Shown here in pieces: positions 44,173 to 51,961 of a stretch of DNA of 64,000 bases. Source of the DNA: JANSWY01 sp965243755 (GTDB lineage: Bacteria > Bacteroidota > Bacteroidia > Cytophagales > Cyclobacteriaceae); assembly GCA_965243755.1 (NCBI GenBank), contig CBDEVW010000004.1, forward strand, positions 638,222 to 702,221, read 5' to 3'. The number at the start of each line of letters is the position of its first letter. The first letter of the stretch is position 1. The notes beneath the pieces are model-generated. The model worked only from the letters and a program-made list of their open reading frames with translations. It was not told the origin of the DNA and did no database searches. The position numbers were made by a program, and so were the translations under genes.

Positions 44173-44204
44173 AAAGCCTTGAGAATCTCTCAAGGCTTTT
44201 TTTG
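44173..44204 (+). terminator. Original chromosomal terminator of tRNA-Glu, displaced by the element
   Basis: AAAGCCTTGAGA (44173-44184) pairs perfectly with TCTCAAGGCTTT (44188-44199), followed by a T run. Directly follows the right att core, where the tRNA-Glu terminator would have been before insertion. Confidence 0.85.
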
Positions 44205-44264
44205 TTTTTAGCATGTCAAAAAATTCTTTTCTACTCTTTTTGCCGCCCCATGAAAAATCTGAAA

Positions 44265-44311
44265 ACTACCATTTAGTTTAGTCAACCTTTTCTGACATAT
44301 GGGTACTTTTG
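44265..44311 (+). promoter_or_regulatory. Activator box C and -7 element of the ThiF-like gene
   Basis: ACTACCATTTAGTTTAG (44265-44281) matches the 17-bp box found four more times in the cluster. TACTTTTG (44304-44311) is a perfect -7 element starting 39 bp after the start of the box. No TTTG exists at -33; the box ends exactly there. Short leader of about 10 nt to the ATG at 44327. Confidence 0.6.
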
Positions 44312-44326
44312 GTCAAAAGAGATACA

Positions 44327-45088
44327 ATGCTTCATTTGAGATATAGTCGGAACAGGATTTTTATAACTAAAGAAGAGCAACAAGCCATCAAAGATTTTCC
44401 AATTCTGTTGGCAGGATGTGGCATTGGAAGTGTAATAGCTGAATGCGCTTTGCGGTTTGGCTTTGAAAACCTAACGATTATCGATGGTGATCAGGTGGAG
44501 TTATCAAACCTTAATCGACAGAACTATATAGAGTCTGACATTGCTTCGATGAAAGTAGAGGCAATCAGAAAGCGTTTATTGTCAATTAATCAGGATGCCA
44601 ACATCAATGTATGCGATAATTACCTGACCACCGATAATGTAGTGGAGCTGGTTGCAGGCCATAAAGTGGCTGTGAATGCCCTCGATTTTGATTCACCTAT
44701 CCCATTGAAATTTGATAATGTCTGTCAGGACTTGAATATTCATGTTCTGCACCCGTTCAACCTGGGTTGGGGTGGAGCATTAAGTGTAATTGATCCACAC
44801 GGACCTACGATGGATATTTTAGCGGATGACGGTGATGAACCTTTTAATGAGCTGAATGTGGTCAATTACATGTCTAGTTTTATGCGATTTTGGGGCGAAC
44901 CACAAGAGTGGCTCGAGGAAGTCGTTGAGAATTATCATGCTGAGGTAGAGAATTTATCACCACCTCAGCTTTCAATTGGTTCCTGGACTGTTGCTGCAAT
45001 GTGTACCAACGTCATGTTTCGGTTATGCACCAACAAGGACATAAAACAATTCCCGGAATTCTACTTTTCTACAATTCTTGAAGATTAA
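44327..45088 (+). CDS. ThiF/E1-like adenylyltransferase
   Basis: 253 residues from the ATG at 44327 (an in-frame TTG start at 44309 is less likely, as it falls in the -7 element). The Rossmann motif LLAGCGIGSVIAE and the E1 signature DGDQVELSNLNRQNY are intact. The C-terminal CxxC zinc site of MoeB/ThiF and an obvious catalytic Cys loop are missing, so it belongs to the reduced ThiF-like proteins common in Bacteroidota gene clusters. Such enzymes adenylate a carboxylate, for example a peptide or carrier C-terminus. It ends with a 4-bp overlap with the convergent LuxR gene and carries the same promoter box as the biosynthetic operon. Confidence 0.82.
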   Translation: MLHLRYSRNRIFITKEEQQAIKDFPILLAGCGIGSVIAECALRFGFENLTIIDGDQVELSNLNRQNYIESDIASMKVEAIRKRLLSINQDANINVCDNYLTTDNVVELVAGHKVAVNALDFDSPIPLKFDNVCQDLNIHVLHPFNLGWGGALSVIDPHGPTMDILADDGDEPFNELNVVNYMSSFMRFWGEPQEWLEEVVENYHAEVENLSPPQLSIGSWTVAAMCTNVMFRLCTNKDIKQFPEFYFSTILED

Positions 45089-45900
45089 AGCAGTTTGTTT
45101 CCAGTGGCAAACGCAATGGCTTCTGAAATATTAGCCACTTGCAATTTGTCAAAAATCTTTCGTCGGTGAAATTTTACTGTATCTGCTGAAACAAATATTG
45201 CATCCGCGATTTCATGGATCTTATATCCTCTGACAGAATAAATCAAAATTTCTTTCTCCCTTTTAGTGAGTTTGATTTCTTCCTGCTCTCTCCAGAGATT
45301 CATTTCAAGGTCATAGCTTAAGACTTTATTGCTTCCTTTCTGGTAGATTTTAATATTTCCCGCATCATGTGCGTTGGATAGGGAAACAATACACATGGCT
45401 TTCCAGATCTTCCCTTGCTCCGTCAGAAACATCGGTGTTAATTTTTGATTGATCAGCGTGGTGTGACCATCAGAGTTCTTTAAATGGAAGTCGTACGAAA
45501 TGGTATAATCTTTTCTGGACTCCACTGGAATTTGTTCATAAAACTCAAATCCAATGTTGTTAATTTTTAGTAACAGGTCCAGATCTGATTCTTTTACATT
45601 TTTAAAATAAAAGGCGTATCCAAGTTCCTTTACTTCTTCTGCAGTATGCCCACAGAGGAAAAGCGGGTTGTCAGAAACGTACTCGAATCCTTGTTGCTCA
45701 TAGTCAATTACATAGATGCTCTCATAACTTATCCTGGCAAAGGCATTAATGGGTTCGAGATAATTCATTGTTTGTTGTTGGTCATCACTCGAAACCTCTC
45801 TCACGGTGTTCCTGATAGTGAAGAAATCTTTTATGTTCGGCATAGTTTTTTGGGTGTCAAAAGTTTTAAATATATGACTATCACAATTAAAATCTAGCAA
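45085..45900 (-). CDS. PAS-LuxR transcriptional regulator
   Basis: 271 residues (a second ATG at 45843 is possible). A PAS-like sensor fold occupies about 55-190 (FEYVSDNPLFLCGHTAEEVK, NSDGHTTLINQKLTPMF). The C-terminal GerE/LuxR HTH is complete: LTKREKEILIYSVRGYKIHE, then SADTVKFHRRKIFDKLQV. It has no receiver domain and no typical AHL-binding domain. As the only visible regulator in the cluster, between three promoters that share a 17-bp box, it is the best candidate to bind that box. Convergent with the ThiF-like gene. Confidence 0.9.
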   Translation of the reverse strand: MLDFNCDSHIFKTFDTQKTMPNIKDFFTIRNTVREVSSDDQQQTMNYLEPINAFARISYESIYVIDYEQQGFEYVSDNPLFLCGHTAEEVKELGYAFYFKNVKESDLDLLLKINNIGFEFYEQIPVESRKDYTISYDFHLKNSDGHTTLINQKLTPMFLTEQGKIWKAMCIVSLSNAHDAGNIKIYQKGSNKVLSYDLEMNLWREQEEIKLTKREKEILIYSVRGYKIHEIADAIFVSADTVKFHRRKIFDKLQVANISEAIAFATGNKLL

Positions 45901-46073
45901 AAAGATTAAATTATTTTCCCCGAGAATTTGTATATGAACCGTTATATGGCACTGAGGTCAAAGAGTTATACGCCATTTAATTGCATAATACATCAAATGC
46001 AGGCGGTTTTTGATGGTCGATGAATGAGGAAATGGATAGACAACAATTAGCTGAAATAGGCCAAATTTACAGA

Positions 46074-46158
46074 ACTACAAAAAAGTGTAGTTTTTACACG
46101 AGAACACAAAAACTAAATTTTAGTGTAGCTGAAACCAGGTTTTCATCCGATAATTTAG
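46074..46158 (+). promoter_or_regulatory. Activator boxes A1, A2 and -7 element of the acyltransferase gene
   Basis: A1 is ACTACAAAAAAGTGTAG (46074-46090), A2 is ACTAAATTTTAGTGTAG (46112-46128), 38 bp apart. TAATTTAG (46151-46158), one mismatch to TAnnTTTG, starts 39 bp after the start of A2. There is no TTTG at -33. Same layout as boxes B1/B2. The rest of the 299-bp gap 45901-46199 shows nothing else clear. Confidence 0.6.
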
Positions 46159-46199
46159 AGATGAACTTAAACGAACCAAACAACTAACTACACAGATTT

Positions 46200-46814
46200 A
46201 TGATACCTACTAACCGTTACTTGCCAAGTCGTACTCAAAGTGAGTTGCTTAACATGTCGAAATTCGTAGTAACTGAGAATTTCAAACATCACACTAATAG
46301 TGTACTGCCTAGTAATTACAATGTTTCCATTGATGCAATCTATGAAGAGGAAATGGATTACCTGGCAAACTCACAAATATTTGCTGTTAAAACCGGATAT
46401 GGTGAAACAATGGGAACCATACGAGTAATCAACTGGGACTTTATTACACCTTTACCAATTCAGAAAATATTTGGAATCAACCCACTAACCTGTATTGAAG
46501 ACAAACCTATCAATGAAGTATTCCACATAGGAAGATTTGCTATCAAACAAGGTGGAAAAGGAATCCTAAGAAAGCTAATGGTATGCGCAATACGACCTGT
46601 TTGCCAACACAAAGACAATGTAGCTTTTGCAGAATGTGATGCTAAACTGCTTAGAACCATGCAACTGATGGGGATAAAAGTAACTGTAGTCGGTGATTCT
46701 ATTAATTACCTTGGCTCAGAAACTATTCCGATTTGCATGACTTATGATGGACTGATCGATTTTTACAATAAAAACAATCAGGACATGATGATATTCAATC
46801 AGATTTCTGCCTGA
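46200..46814 (+). CDS. LuxI/FeeM-like GNAT N-acyltransferase
   Basis: 204 residues. The fold pattern follows autoinducer synthases and FeeM-type N-acyl amino acid synthases: AVKTGYGETMGTIRVINWD, LPIQKIFGI, then EVFHIGRFAIKQGGKGILRK and a late acidic strand FAECDAKLLRTMQLMG. These enzymes join an acyl-ACP chain to an amine such as homoserine lactone or an amino acid. It has its own double-box promoter and sits between the LuxR gene and the NusG-like gene. It may make the signal that drives the cluster, or an acylated building block. Which of the two cannot be told from sequence. Confidence 0.75.
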   Translation: MIPTNRYLPSRTQSELLNMSKFVVTENFKHHTNSVLPSNYNVSIDAIYEEEMDYLANSQIFAVKTGYGETMGTIRVINWDFITPLPIQKIFGINPLTCIEDKPINEVFHIGRFAIKQGGKGILRKLMVCAIRPVCQHKDNVAFAECDAKLLRTMQLMGIKVTVVGDSINYLGSETIPICMTYDGLIDFYNKNNQDMMIFNQISA

Positions 46815-46848
46815 TATAAGGCATTATTCCAATAAATCTTTAGACATT

Positions 46849-46887
46849 AAATTCGAAACAACGGCACCAAACCGTTGTTCGGAATTT
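46849..46887 (+). terminator. Strong hairpin behind the acyltransferase gene
   Basis: A 16-bp stem with two mismatches (46849-46864 with 46872-46887; core ACAACGG/CCGTTGT, loop CACCAAA). No T run follows. Probably the mRNA end of the acyltransferase transcript. Confidence 0.5.
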
Positions 46888-47026
46888 ATAAACTGTTAGA
46901 TGTATTATGCCAGGTACAATCCATATCAACCTGGGCTACATTTGGCAAGGGAACCTCATTAAATTAAAATTATAACTGATGAATTGTTCTGTAACCAATA
47001 CGTTGTACACTTTAGTAGTTCGACTG

Positions 47027-47110
47027 ACTACACAAAAGTATAGTATTGATAATCATAGGTTTAACTAAACTTTAGTGTAACCATACAGGATCAGTTATAA
47101 TATATATTTG
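47027..47110 (+). promoter_or_regulatory. Activator boxes B1, B2 and -7 element of the main biosynthetic operon
   Basis: B1 is ACTACACAAAAGTATAG (47027-47043), B2 is ACTAAACTTTAGTGTAA (47064-47080), 37 bp apart. TATATTTG (47103-47110) is a perfect -7 element starting 39 bp after the start of B2. No TTTG at -33; B2 ends there, as expected for an activator that replaces the -33 contact. Confidence 0.65.
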
Positions 47111-47377
47111 AATTAATGATAGATAAACAACAGACCACTTAGCTCGGAATATGTTTTGGTAGCAAAGCATTTAGCCAGACAAAGCAGGATCTGATCTTTC
47201 ATTCAGGACATAACAAGAAATTCCAATCAATACTTCGCATTCCATGCAAATGGTGGTGCAGGTGATTGGGAGACTTCAATACTAATTTTAATTCAAAAAA
47301 TGATCCCTGGGACTGGGAGTAGCGAAGCTGTATCATCTGACGTGTCCTTTACTTCTAACAATTTAAAACGTATAATT

Positions 47378-47902
47378 ATGAAAAGTAATTTTGGATGGCA
47401 TGTCATCTACGTAAAGTTTAGACATGAGGGGAAAGTACAGAATGATTTAGAGCGCTATGGAGTAGAATCTTTCGTACCGATGACCTCAACTATCAAAAAC
47501 TGGAGTGACAGGAAGAAAAAAGTAAGCACTCCACTATTCCCTAGTTATGTATTTGTGAACATACAGTCCAATGCTGATTTTCATCGTGCTTTGTCGCTGG
47601 ATTCGGCTGCATCCTTTGTGAAGTTTGGCAGTGAATATGGTCGATTAACCGATGAGGAAATTGAATGCATTAAGCATGTTGTCAGCAATGAAAACTTCAC
47701 TGATGTGAAGGCAAATTACGACATGCCGGAAATTGGTGATCGGGGAACAATCGAATATGGTAAATTATATGGCATTCCTTGTGAGGTGTATAAAATAGAG
47801 AACGATAATCTTCTACGTGTAAGGATAGAATCTCTGCATCAAAACCTTACGGCCAAAGTGCCTGCGCACTATTTTCAAATTGCCACAAAGGTATCTGCAT
47901 AG
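47378..47902 (+). CDS. NusG/RfaH-like transcription antitermination factor (UpxY/LoaP type)
   Basis: 174 residues from the ATG at 47378, preferred because the NusG N-terminal domain begins there: FGWHVIYVKFRHEGKVQNDL, then VPMTSTIKNWSDRKKKVSTP and LFPSYVFVNI. The C-terminal part has a KOW-like strand (IEYGKLYGIPCEVYKI). Specialised NusG paralogues ride on RNA polymerase through long operons such as capsule or polyketide clusters. It is the first gene of a co-directional run of more than 16 kb, so operon-specific antitermination is the natural role. In-frame upstream codons from 47300 do not look like coding sequence. Confidence 0.88.
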   Translation: MKSNFGWHVIYVKFRHEGKVQNDLERYGVESFVPMTSTIKNWSDRKKKVSTPLFPSYVFVNIQSNADFHRALSLDSAASFVKFGSEYGRLTDEEIECIKHVVSNENFTDVKANYDMPEIGDRGTIEYGKLYGIPCEVYKIENDNLLRVRIESLHQNLTAKVPAHYFQIATKVSA

Positions 47903-47961
47903 GTCAAGCATGTTAATTATTAGGACCTGCACGAAATGCACCATTTCAAAAAAACAGAACT

Positions 47962-48675
47962 ATGATAAAAATTCAGAACATCAGTAAAAAGTACAGAACT
48001 GAAGACGTAGAAACTTTGGCCCTTGATCAGGTGAATCTTGATATTAAGGAAGGGGAGTTTGTCGCCATCATGGGACCATCAGGCTGTGGAAAAACAACTT
48101 TGCTTAGCATTCTTGGAATGCTGGATAACCCTTCTGATGGCAGTTACATTCTAAACGGCCAGGAAGTTGGTGGTCTTAATGAAAAAGAACAAGCTGAAAT
48201 CAGAAAACGTCAGATAGGTTTTGTGTTTCAGAAATTCCATCTCATTGAGGAATTGACCGTAGCTGAAAATATTGAGCTTCCGTTGGTGTATCTTCCTTTG
48301 AGCACTAGTGAACGCAGATCCAGGGTCGAGGCAGCTTTGAAAAGAATGCAGATTGACCATCGGGCAAAACACTTTCCTCAGCAACTATCAGGTGGTCAGC
48401 AACAGAGAGTTGCCATTGCCAGAGCGTTGGTGACCAGACCAAAACTGATTTTGGCAGATGAGCCTACAGGAAATCTGGATTCAAAAAATGGAACCGAAGT
48501 GATGAACCTGCTTACCGAACTTAATGCGGAGGGCGCTACCATCATAATGGTAACACACTCAGAAAATGATATAGCGTATGCGGACCGGGTAGTAAACCTG
48601 TTTGATGGTCAAATCATTCTTGATCACAATGTGATTAATCAAACCGAACCAGGAATTCTGGAAGAGGCGATTTAA
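47962..48675 (+). CDS. ABC transporter ATPase (MacB/LolD type)
   Basis: 237 residues with Walker A GPSGCGKTT, signature LSGGQQQRVAIARAL, Walker B LILADEPTGNLD and H-loop VTHSE. This class pairs with FtsX/MacB-type permeases and the matching permease is at 53966-56350 in the same cluster. It probably drives export of, or self-protection against, the cluster product. Confidence 0.95.
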   Translation: MIKIQNISKKYRTEDVETLALDQVNLDIKEGEFVAIMGPSGCGKTTLLSILGMLDNPSDGSYILNGQEVGGLNEKEQAEIRKRQIGFVFQKFHLIEELTVAENIELPLVYLPLSTSERRSRVEAALKRMQIDHRAKHFPQQLSGGQQQRVAIARALVTRPKLILADEPTGNLDSKNGTEVMNLLTELNAEGATIIMVTHSENDIAYADRVVNLFDGQIILDHNVINQTEPGILEEAI

Positions 48676-48731
48676 TACTTACGATTCAAACACCGGTCAA
48701 AACACTCAAAATATTAACCCTTTTCAATTCC

Positions 48732-48755
48732 GATACTTCAGTCTCACGAAGTATC
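48732..48755. repeat. Perfect 8-bp inverted repeat with 8-nt spacer
   Basis: GATACTTC (48732-48739) and GAAGTATC (48748-48755) in the 152-bp gap before sbnA. It may be an mRNA processing hairpin or an internal operator. Confidence 0.4.
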
Positions 48756-48827
48756 TCCAGCTGTGAACTATTCCCAAACTCATCCAGAGTTGGTTAACTA
48801 TTTCTTACAACAATTGATCCGAACATC

Positions 48828-49817
48828 ATGGTAAATAATATTCTGAATAAAGCGGGTAATACTCCGCTGATAGCCTTACCAATTTTTGGTCAGCCTAATC
48901 TTAATGTTTTTGCAAAGCTTGAATTTTACAATCCCACCGGAAGTGTAAAGGACAGAGCTGCCTGCTACATCTTAAATCGACTGCTTAATGACGGTACGAT
49001 TACAAATAACACAACAATTATTGAGTCCTCCTCTGGCAATTTTGGTGTTGCATTATCTGCATATACAAAGTTTAAAGGGTTGAAATTCACCTGTGTGATC
49101 GACGATAATACACTGGCAATCAACGAAATGCTAATTCGATTACAAGGAGCAAACGTGATAAGAATTACCGAACCCGATGAGTATGGTGGTTTTTTGCTTA
49201 ACAGGATTAAAAAAATCAAAGAAATTGTAGCGTCTACAGAGGACATTTACTGGATCAATCAGTATGGTAATCCGCTGAATGCCAGGGCCTACTACAATTC
49301 GCTTGGAAACGAAATCTGTCTGGAAGCTCCCAGGCAGCAATTGGACTACCTTTTCATGGGTGTGAGTTCCGGAGGTACTATTACTGGTGTTTCCCAAAAA
49401 GTGAAAGAGAAATTTCCCAATGCCAAGGTTATCGCTGTAGACGTAGAAGGTAGCGTAATCTTTGGGGGTGAAGCGAAGAAGCGTTTTATTCCTGGTATTG
49501 GATCAAGCCTTAGACCAGATATTCTCAATTATGCCAAGATCGATGAGGTGGTGAAAGTCAATGAGCTGGATACCATGGATTCCTGCAGAAAACTACTGGA
49601 GCAACATAATCTATATGTAGGAGGATCCTCAGGATCTGTCTATGCAGCCATCAATCAATATTTCAGTCAAAACCCTGTAGATCGACCAGTAAACATCATG
49701 TGTGTGTTTGCTGACAAAGGGGAAAGATACATCTCTACGATATACAATGATGAATGGTGTGAGATGGTAAGAAACTACAATTCAATCGAAATGCAGCCAG
49801 TAGAAATGTTGGCCTAA
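48828..49817 (+). CDS. sbnA: SbnA-like PLP-dependent synthase (2,3-diaminopropionate pathway)
   Basis: 329 residues of the cysteine-synthase fold. The PLP lysine is Lys41 in YNPTGSVKDRA; ESSSGNFGVALS binds the substrate carboxylate and GVSSGGTITGVS the phosphate. SbnA condenses O-phospho-L-serine with L-glutamate to N-(1-amino-1-carboxy-2-ethyl)-glutamate. The assignment over plain cysteine synthase rests on the SbnB-like gene 25 bp downstream, the standard pair for making L-2,3-diaminopropionate, a non-proteinogenic building block of non-ribosomal peptides and siderophores. Confidence 0.88.
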   Translation: MVNNILNKAGNTPLIALPIFGQPNLNVFAKLEFYNPTGSVKDRAACYILNRLLNDGTITNNTTIIESSSGNFGVALSAYTKFKGLKFTCVIDDNTLAINEMLIRLQGANVIRITEPDEYGGFLLNRIKKIKEIVASTEDIYWINQYGNPLNARAYYNSLGNEICLEAPRQQLDYLFMGVSSGGTITGVSQKVKEKFPNAKVIAVDVEGSVIFGGEAKKRFIPGIGSSLRPDILNYAKIDEVVKVNELDTMDSCRKLLEQHNLYVGGSSGSVYAAINQYFSQNPVDRPVNIMCVFADKGERYISTIYNDEWCEMVRNYNSIEMQPVEMLA

Positions 49818-49842
49818 TCAAAACTAGTCAAACAATAGAAAC

Positions 49843-50814
49843 ATGATTTATCTTAACGACAAGGATGTTAATCAATTGAATAAGGATTGGGCATCTAATG
49901 TGAAAATTATTGAGGCTGCTACCCAGTGTATAGGCGCCAATGATACCGTACAGCCAATCAAGCCTTATTTGAGGTATGGTGACCTTACCAACCGGATCAT
50001 CGCAATGCCGGCATTTGTTGGAGGCAACATAAACACCTCAGGAATCAAATGGATCGCAAGTTTTCCCAATAACATACAAAAGGGTATTGCCAGGGCTCAC
50101 AGTGTGATCGTATTAAATGAAGCCGGAACCGGACAACCGGTTGGTATCATTAACAGTGGGGCCATCTCTGCCATTCGCACCTCATCAGTCAGCGGATTTG
50201 TGATGAAGCAATTCATCGAAAGCAGAGATGCTAAGGGTTTAAAGGTTGGTATTGTGGGTTTTGGACCAATCGGCCAATATCATTTAAACATGTGTGGAGC
50301 GATCTTCAATGATAAAATCGATCAGGTTTATTTACATGACCTGAGAGAAGTTGATACCTCAATCATCGACAGCAATATCAGGGAGAAGGTAAAATTAGTA
50401 GATAGCTGGAATGCAGCCTATGAAGATGCTGACATATTCATTACCTGCACTGTGTCGAAAGACCGATATATCGATCAGCAACCAAAACCAGGTTCCCTTC
50501 ACTTAAATGTATCCCTGAGAGATTATAAACCAGATGTATATCAGTGGTTTAAGCAAGCCATGGTGGTAGATGACTGGGAAGAGGTCTGCCGTGAAAATAC
50601 AGACATTGAGGCATTTCACAAGACACATGGATTAACGGAGGATAACACAAAATCAATCCAGGATTTATTAACTCCGGATTTCTTTGATTCATTAAGTCCG
50701 GATCAACCAATAATGTTTAATCCTATGGGCATGGCAGCCTATGATATTGCTATAGCCAGCCATTATTTAAATAAGGCCAGAGAAACTAAATCAGGGGTGT
50801 TACTTCAAGGGTAA
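49843..50814 (+). CDS. sbnB: SbnB-like dehydrogenase (ornithine cyclodeaminase family)
   Basis: 323 residues. The family N-terminus and the NAD-binding motif VGIVGFGPIGQYHL are present, followed by DIFITCTVSKDRYID. SbnB oxidises the SbnA product to L-2,3-diaminopropionate, 2-oxoglutarate and NADH. Adjacent to sbnA with the same orientation, so diaminopropionate production is a strong prediction for the cluster. Confidence 0.9.
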   Translation: MIYLNDKDVNQLNKDWASNVKIIEAATQCIGANDTVQPIKPYLRYGDLTNRIIAMPAFVGGNINTSGIKWIASFPNNIQKGIARAHSVIVLNEAGTGQPVGIINSGAISAIRTSSVSGFVMKQFIESRDAKGLKVGIVGFGPIGQYHLNMCGAIFNDKIDQVYLHDLREVDTSIIDSNIREKVKLVDSWNAAYEDADIFITCTVSKDRYIDQQPKPGSLHLNVSLRDYKPDVYQWFKQAMVVDDWEEVCRENTDIEAFHKTHGLTEDNTKSIQDLLTPDFFDSLSPDQPIMFNPMGMAAYDIAIASHYLNKARETKSGVLLQG

Positions 50815-50875
50815 TACCAACTGAAACCTCACATTATCCCAAAAACAATCAAAATTTCACCAAACTGCTTAAAAG

Positions 50876-51871
50876 ATGGAAACACTCAATACGATCCCAC
50901 AAACGCAAGTAGCACAGGATGTAACAATATCTTTACCGAGAACCAATTCACCGTTTACCATAAAACCAAATACATCATTGGATGCAAAGCAATGGGTGGC
51001 GGCAAATAAAGAGTTGTTGCATGATCTGCTACTGGAGCATGGTGCAGTGCTTTTACGTGGTTTTAATATTGGAAGCGCCCAAAAATTCAATGAACTATTT
51101 GAAACGCTATTTGGGGCGGCTATTGAATACAAAAACCGGACTTCACCAAGAGAAAAGGTTCATGACAAAGTGTATACCTCTACCAGTCACCCAAGTGATA
51201 TGAATATACACATGCACACAGAGAATTCATATTCCAATGTGTACAACAGAATAATTTCATTTTATTGCCTGGTATCCCCAGGGACGGGAGGTGAGACTCC
51301 CATAGCAGATGAAAGAAAACTCCTGGCTTCCATGAGTCCTGAAACAATCGAGAAATTCCGTCAGAAAGGTATTCGATATGTCAGAAATACTGTTTCCGGA
51401 GTAGGCTTGGATTGGAGAACAATTTATCAAACAGACAGCAAAGAAGAGGTCAACCAAAAATTAGATGACCTGGGATACGATTACACCTGGGTTGACGATG
51501 ATCACCTCAGGGTAGCATGGACATTACCTGCTTTTCAGGAGCACCCGATTACTGGTGAAGATATGTGGTTTAATCACATGTATTTCGGCCACAGGAGCTT
51601 GTATGATCCAGCAATATTGGAGTTTTTCTCAAAGGAAAATTTACCATTTGCTACTTACTATGGAGATGGTGCTGATATTGAAGAAGAGGTGATTGAAGGG
51701 TTCAAGCAGTTTTATGAAGACAATTGCGTAGTGTTTCAGTGGCAAAAGGACGATTTTCTGCTGTTGGACAATATGATGTATTCTCACGGAAGAAACCCCT
51801 TCACGGGAGACAGGACCATCCTAACGGCGATGGGGGAACCTACCGAAATGACCATTCCTGCCAATTTCTGA
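50876..51871 (+). CDS. TauD/SyrP-like Fe(II)/2-oxoglutarate oxygenase
   Basis: 331 residues. The iron-binding facial triad is visible as HTE (His114, Glu116) and the distal His304 in YSHGRNPFTGDR, whose Arg would bind 2-oxoglutarate. The start LLHDLLLEHGAVLLRGFNI is typical of the family. SyrP-type members hydroxylate an aminoacyl group on an NRPS carrier, for example aspartate to 3-hydroxyaspartate. Its place between diaminopropionate genes and exporters supports tailoring of a peptide residue. Confidence 0.88.
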   Translation: METLNTIPQTQVAQDVTISLPRTNSPFTIKPNTSLDAKQWVAANKELLHDLLLEHGAVLLRGFNIGSAQKFNELFETLFGAAIEYKNRTSPREKVHDKVYTSTSHPSDMNIHMHTENSYSNVYNRIISFYCLVSPGTGGETPIADERKLLASMSPETIEKFRQKGIRYVRNTVSGVGLDWRTIYQTDSKEEVNQKLDDLGYDYTWVDDDHLRVAWTLPAFQEHPITGEDMWFNHMYFGHRSLYDPAILEFFSKENLPFATYYGDGADIEEEVIEGFKQFYEDNCVVFQWQKDDFLLLDNMMYSHGRNPFTGDRTILTAMGEPTEMTIPANF

Positions 51872-51961
51872 AGTCAAAAACTTAGCCTGATTTCGAGGAT
51901 CTCGAAGGATTCGCAGGCTTCCCAATCAATGAAATAATAAACAATTTAAACAATTATAATT

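Larger units (their letters stand above)
46815..47377 (+). other. 563-bp regulatory interval with hairpin, promoter and long leader
   Basis: No gene seen. It contains the hairpin at 46849-46887, boxes B1/B2 with a -7 element, and then a leader of about 260 nt before the NusG-like gene. Long leaders are typical targets for RfaH/LoaP-type antitermination, but no ops-like element can be named. Confidence 0.5.

Noticed and set aside
47244..47285. Small leader peptide before the NusG-like gene
   Set aside because: A 13-codon frame without ribosome-binding support or recognisable composition; not distinguishable from chance.
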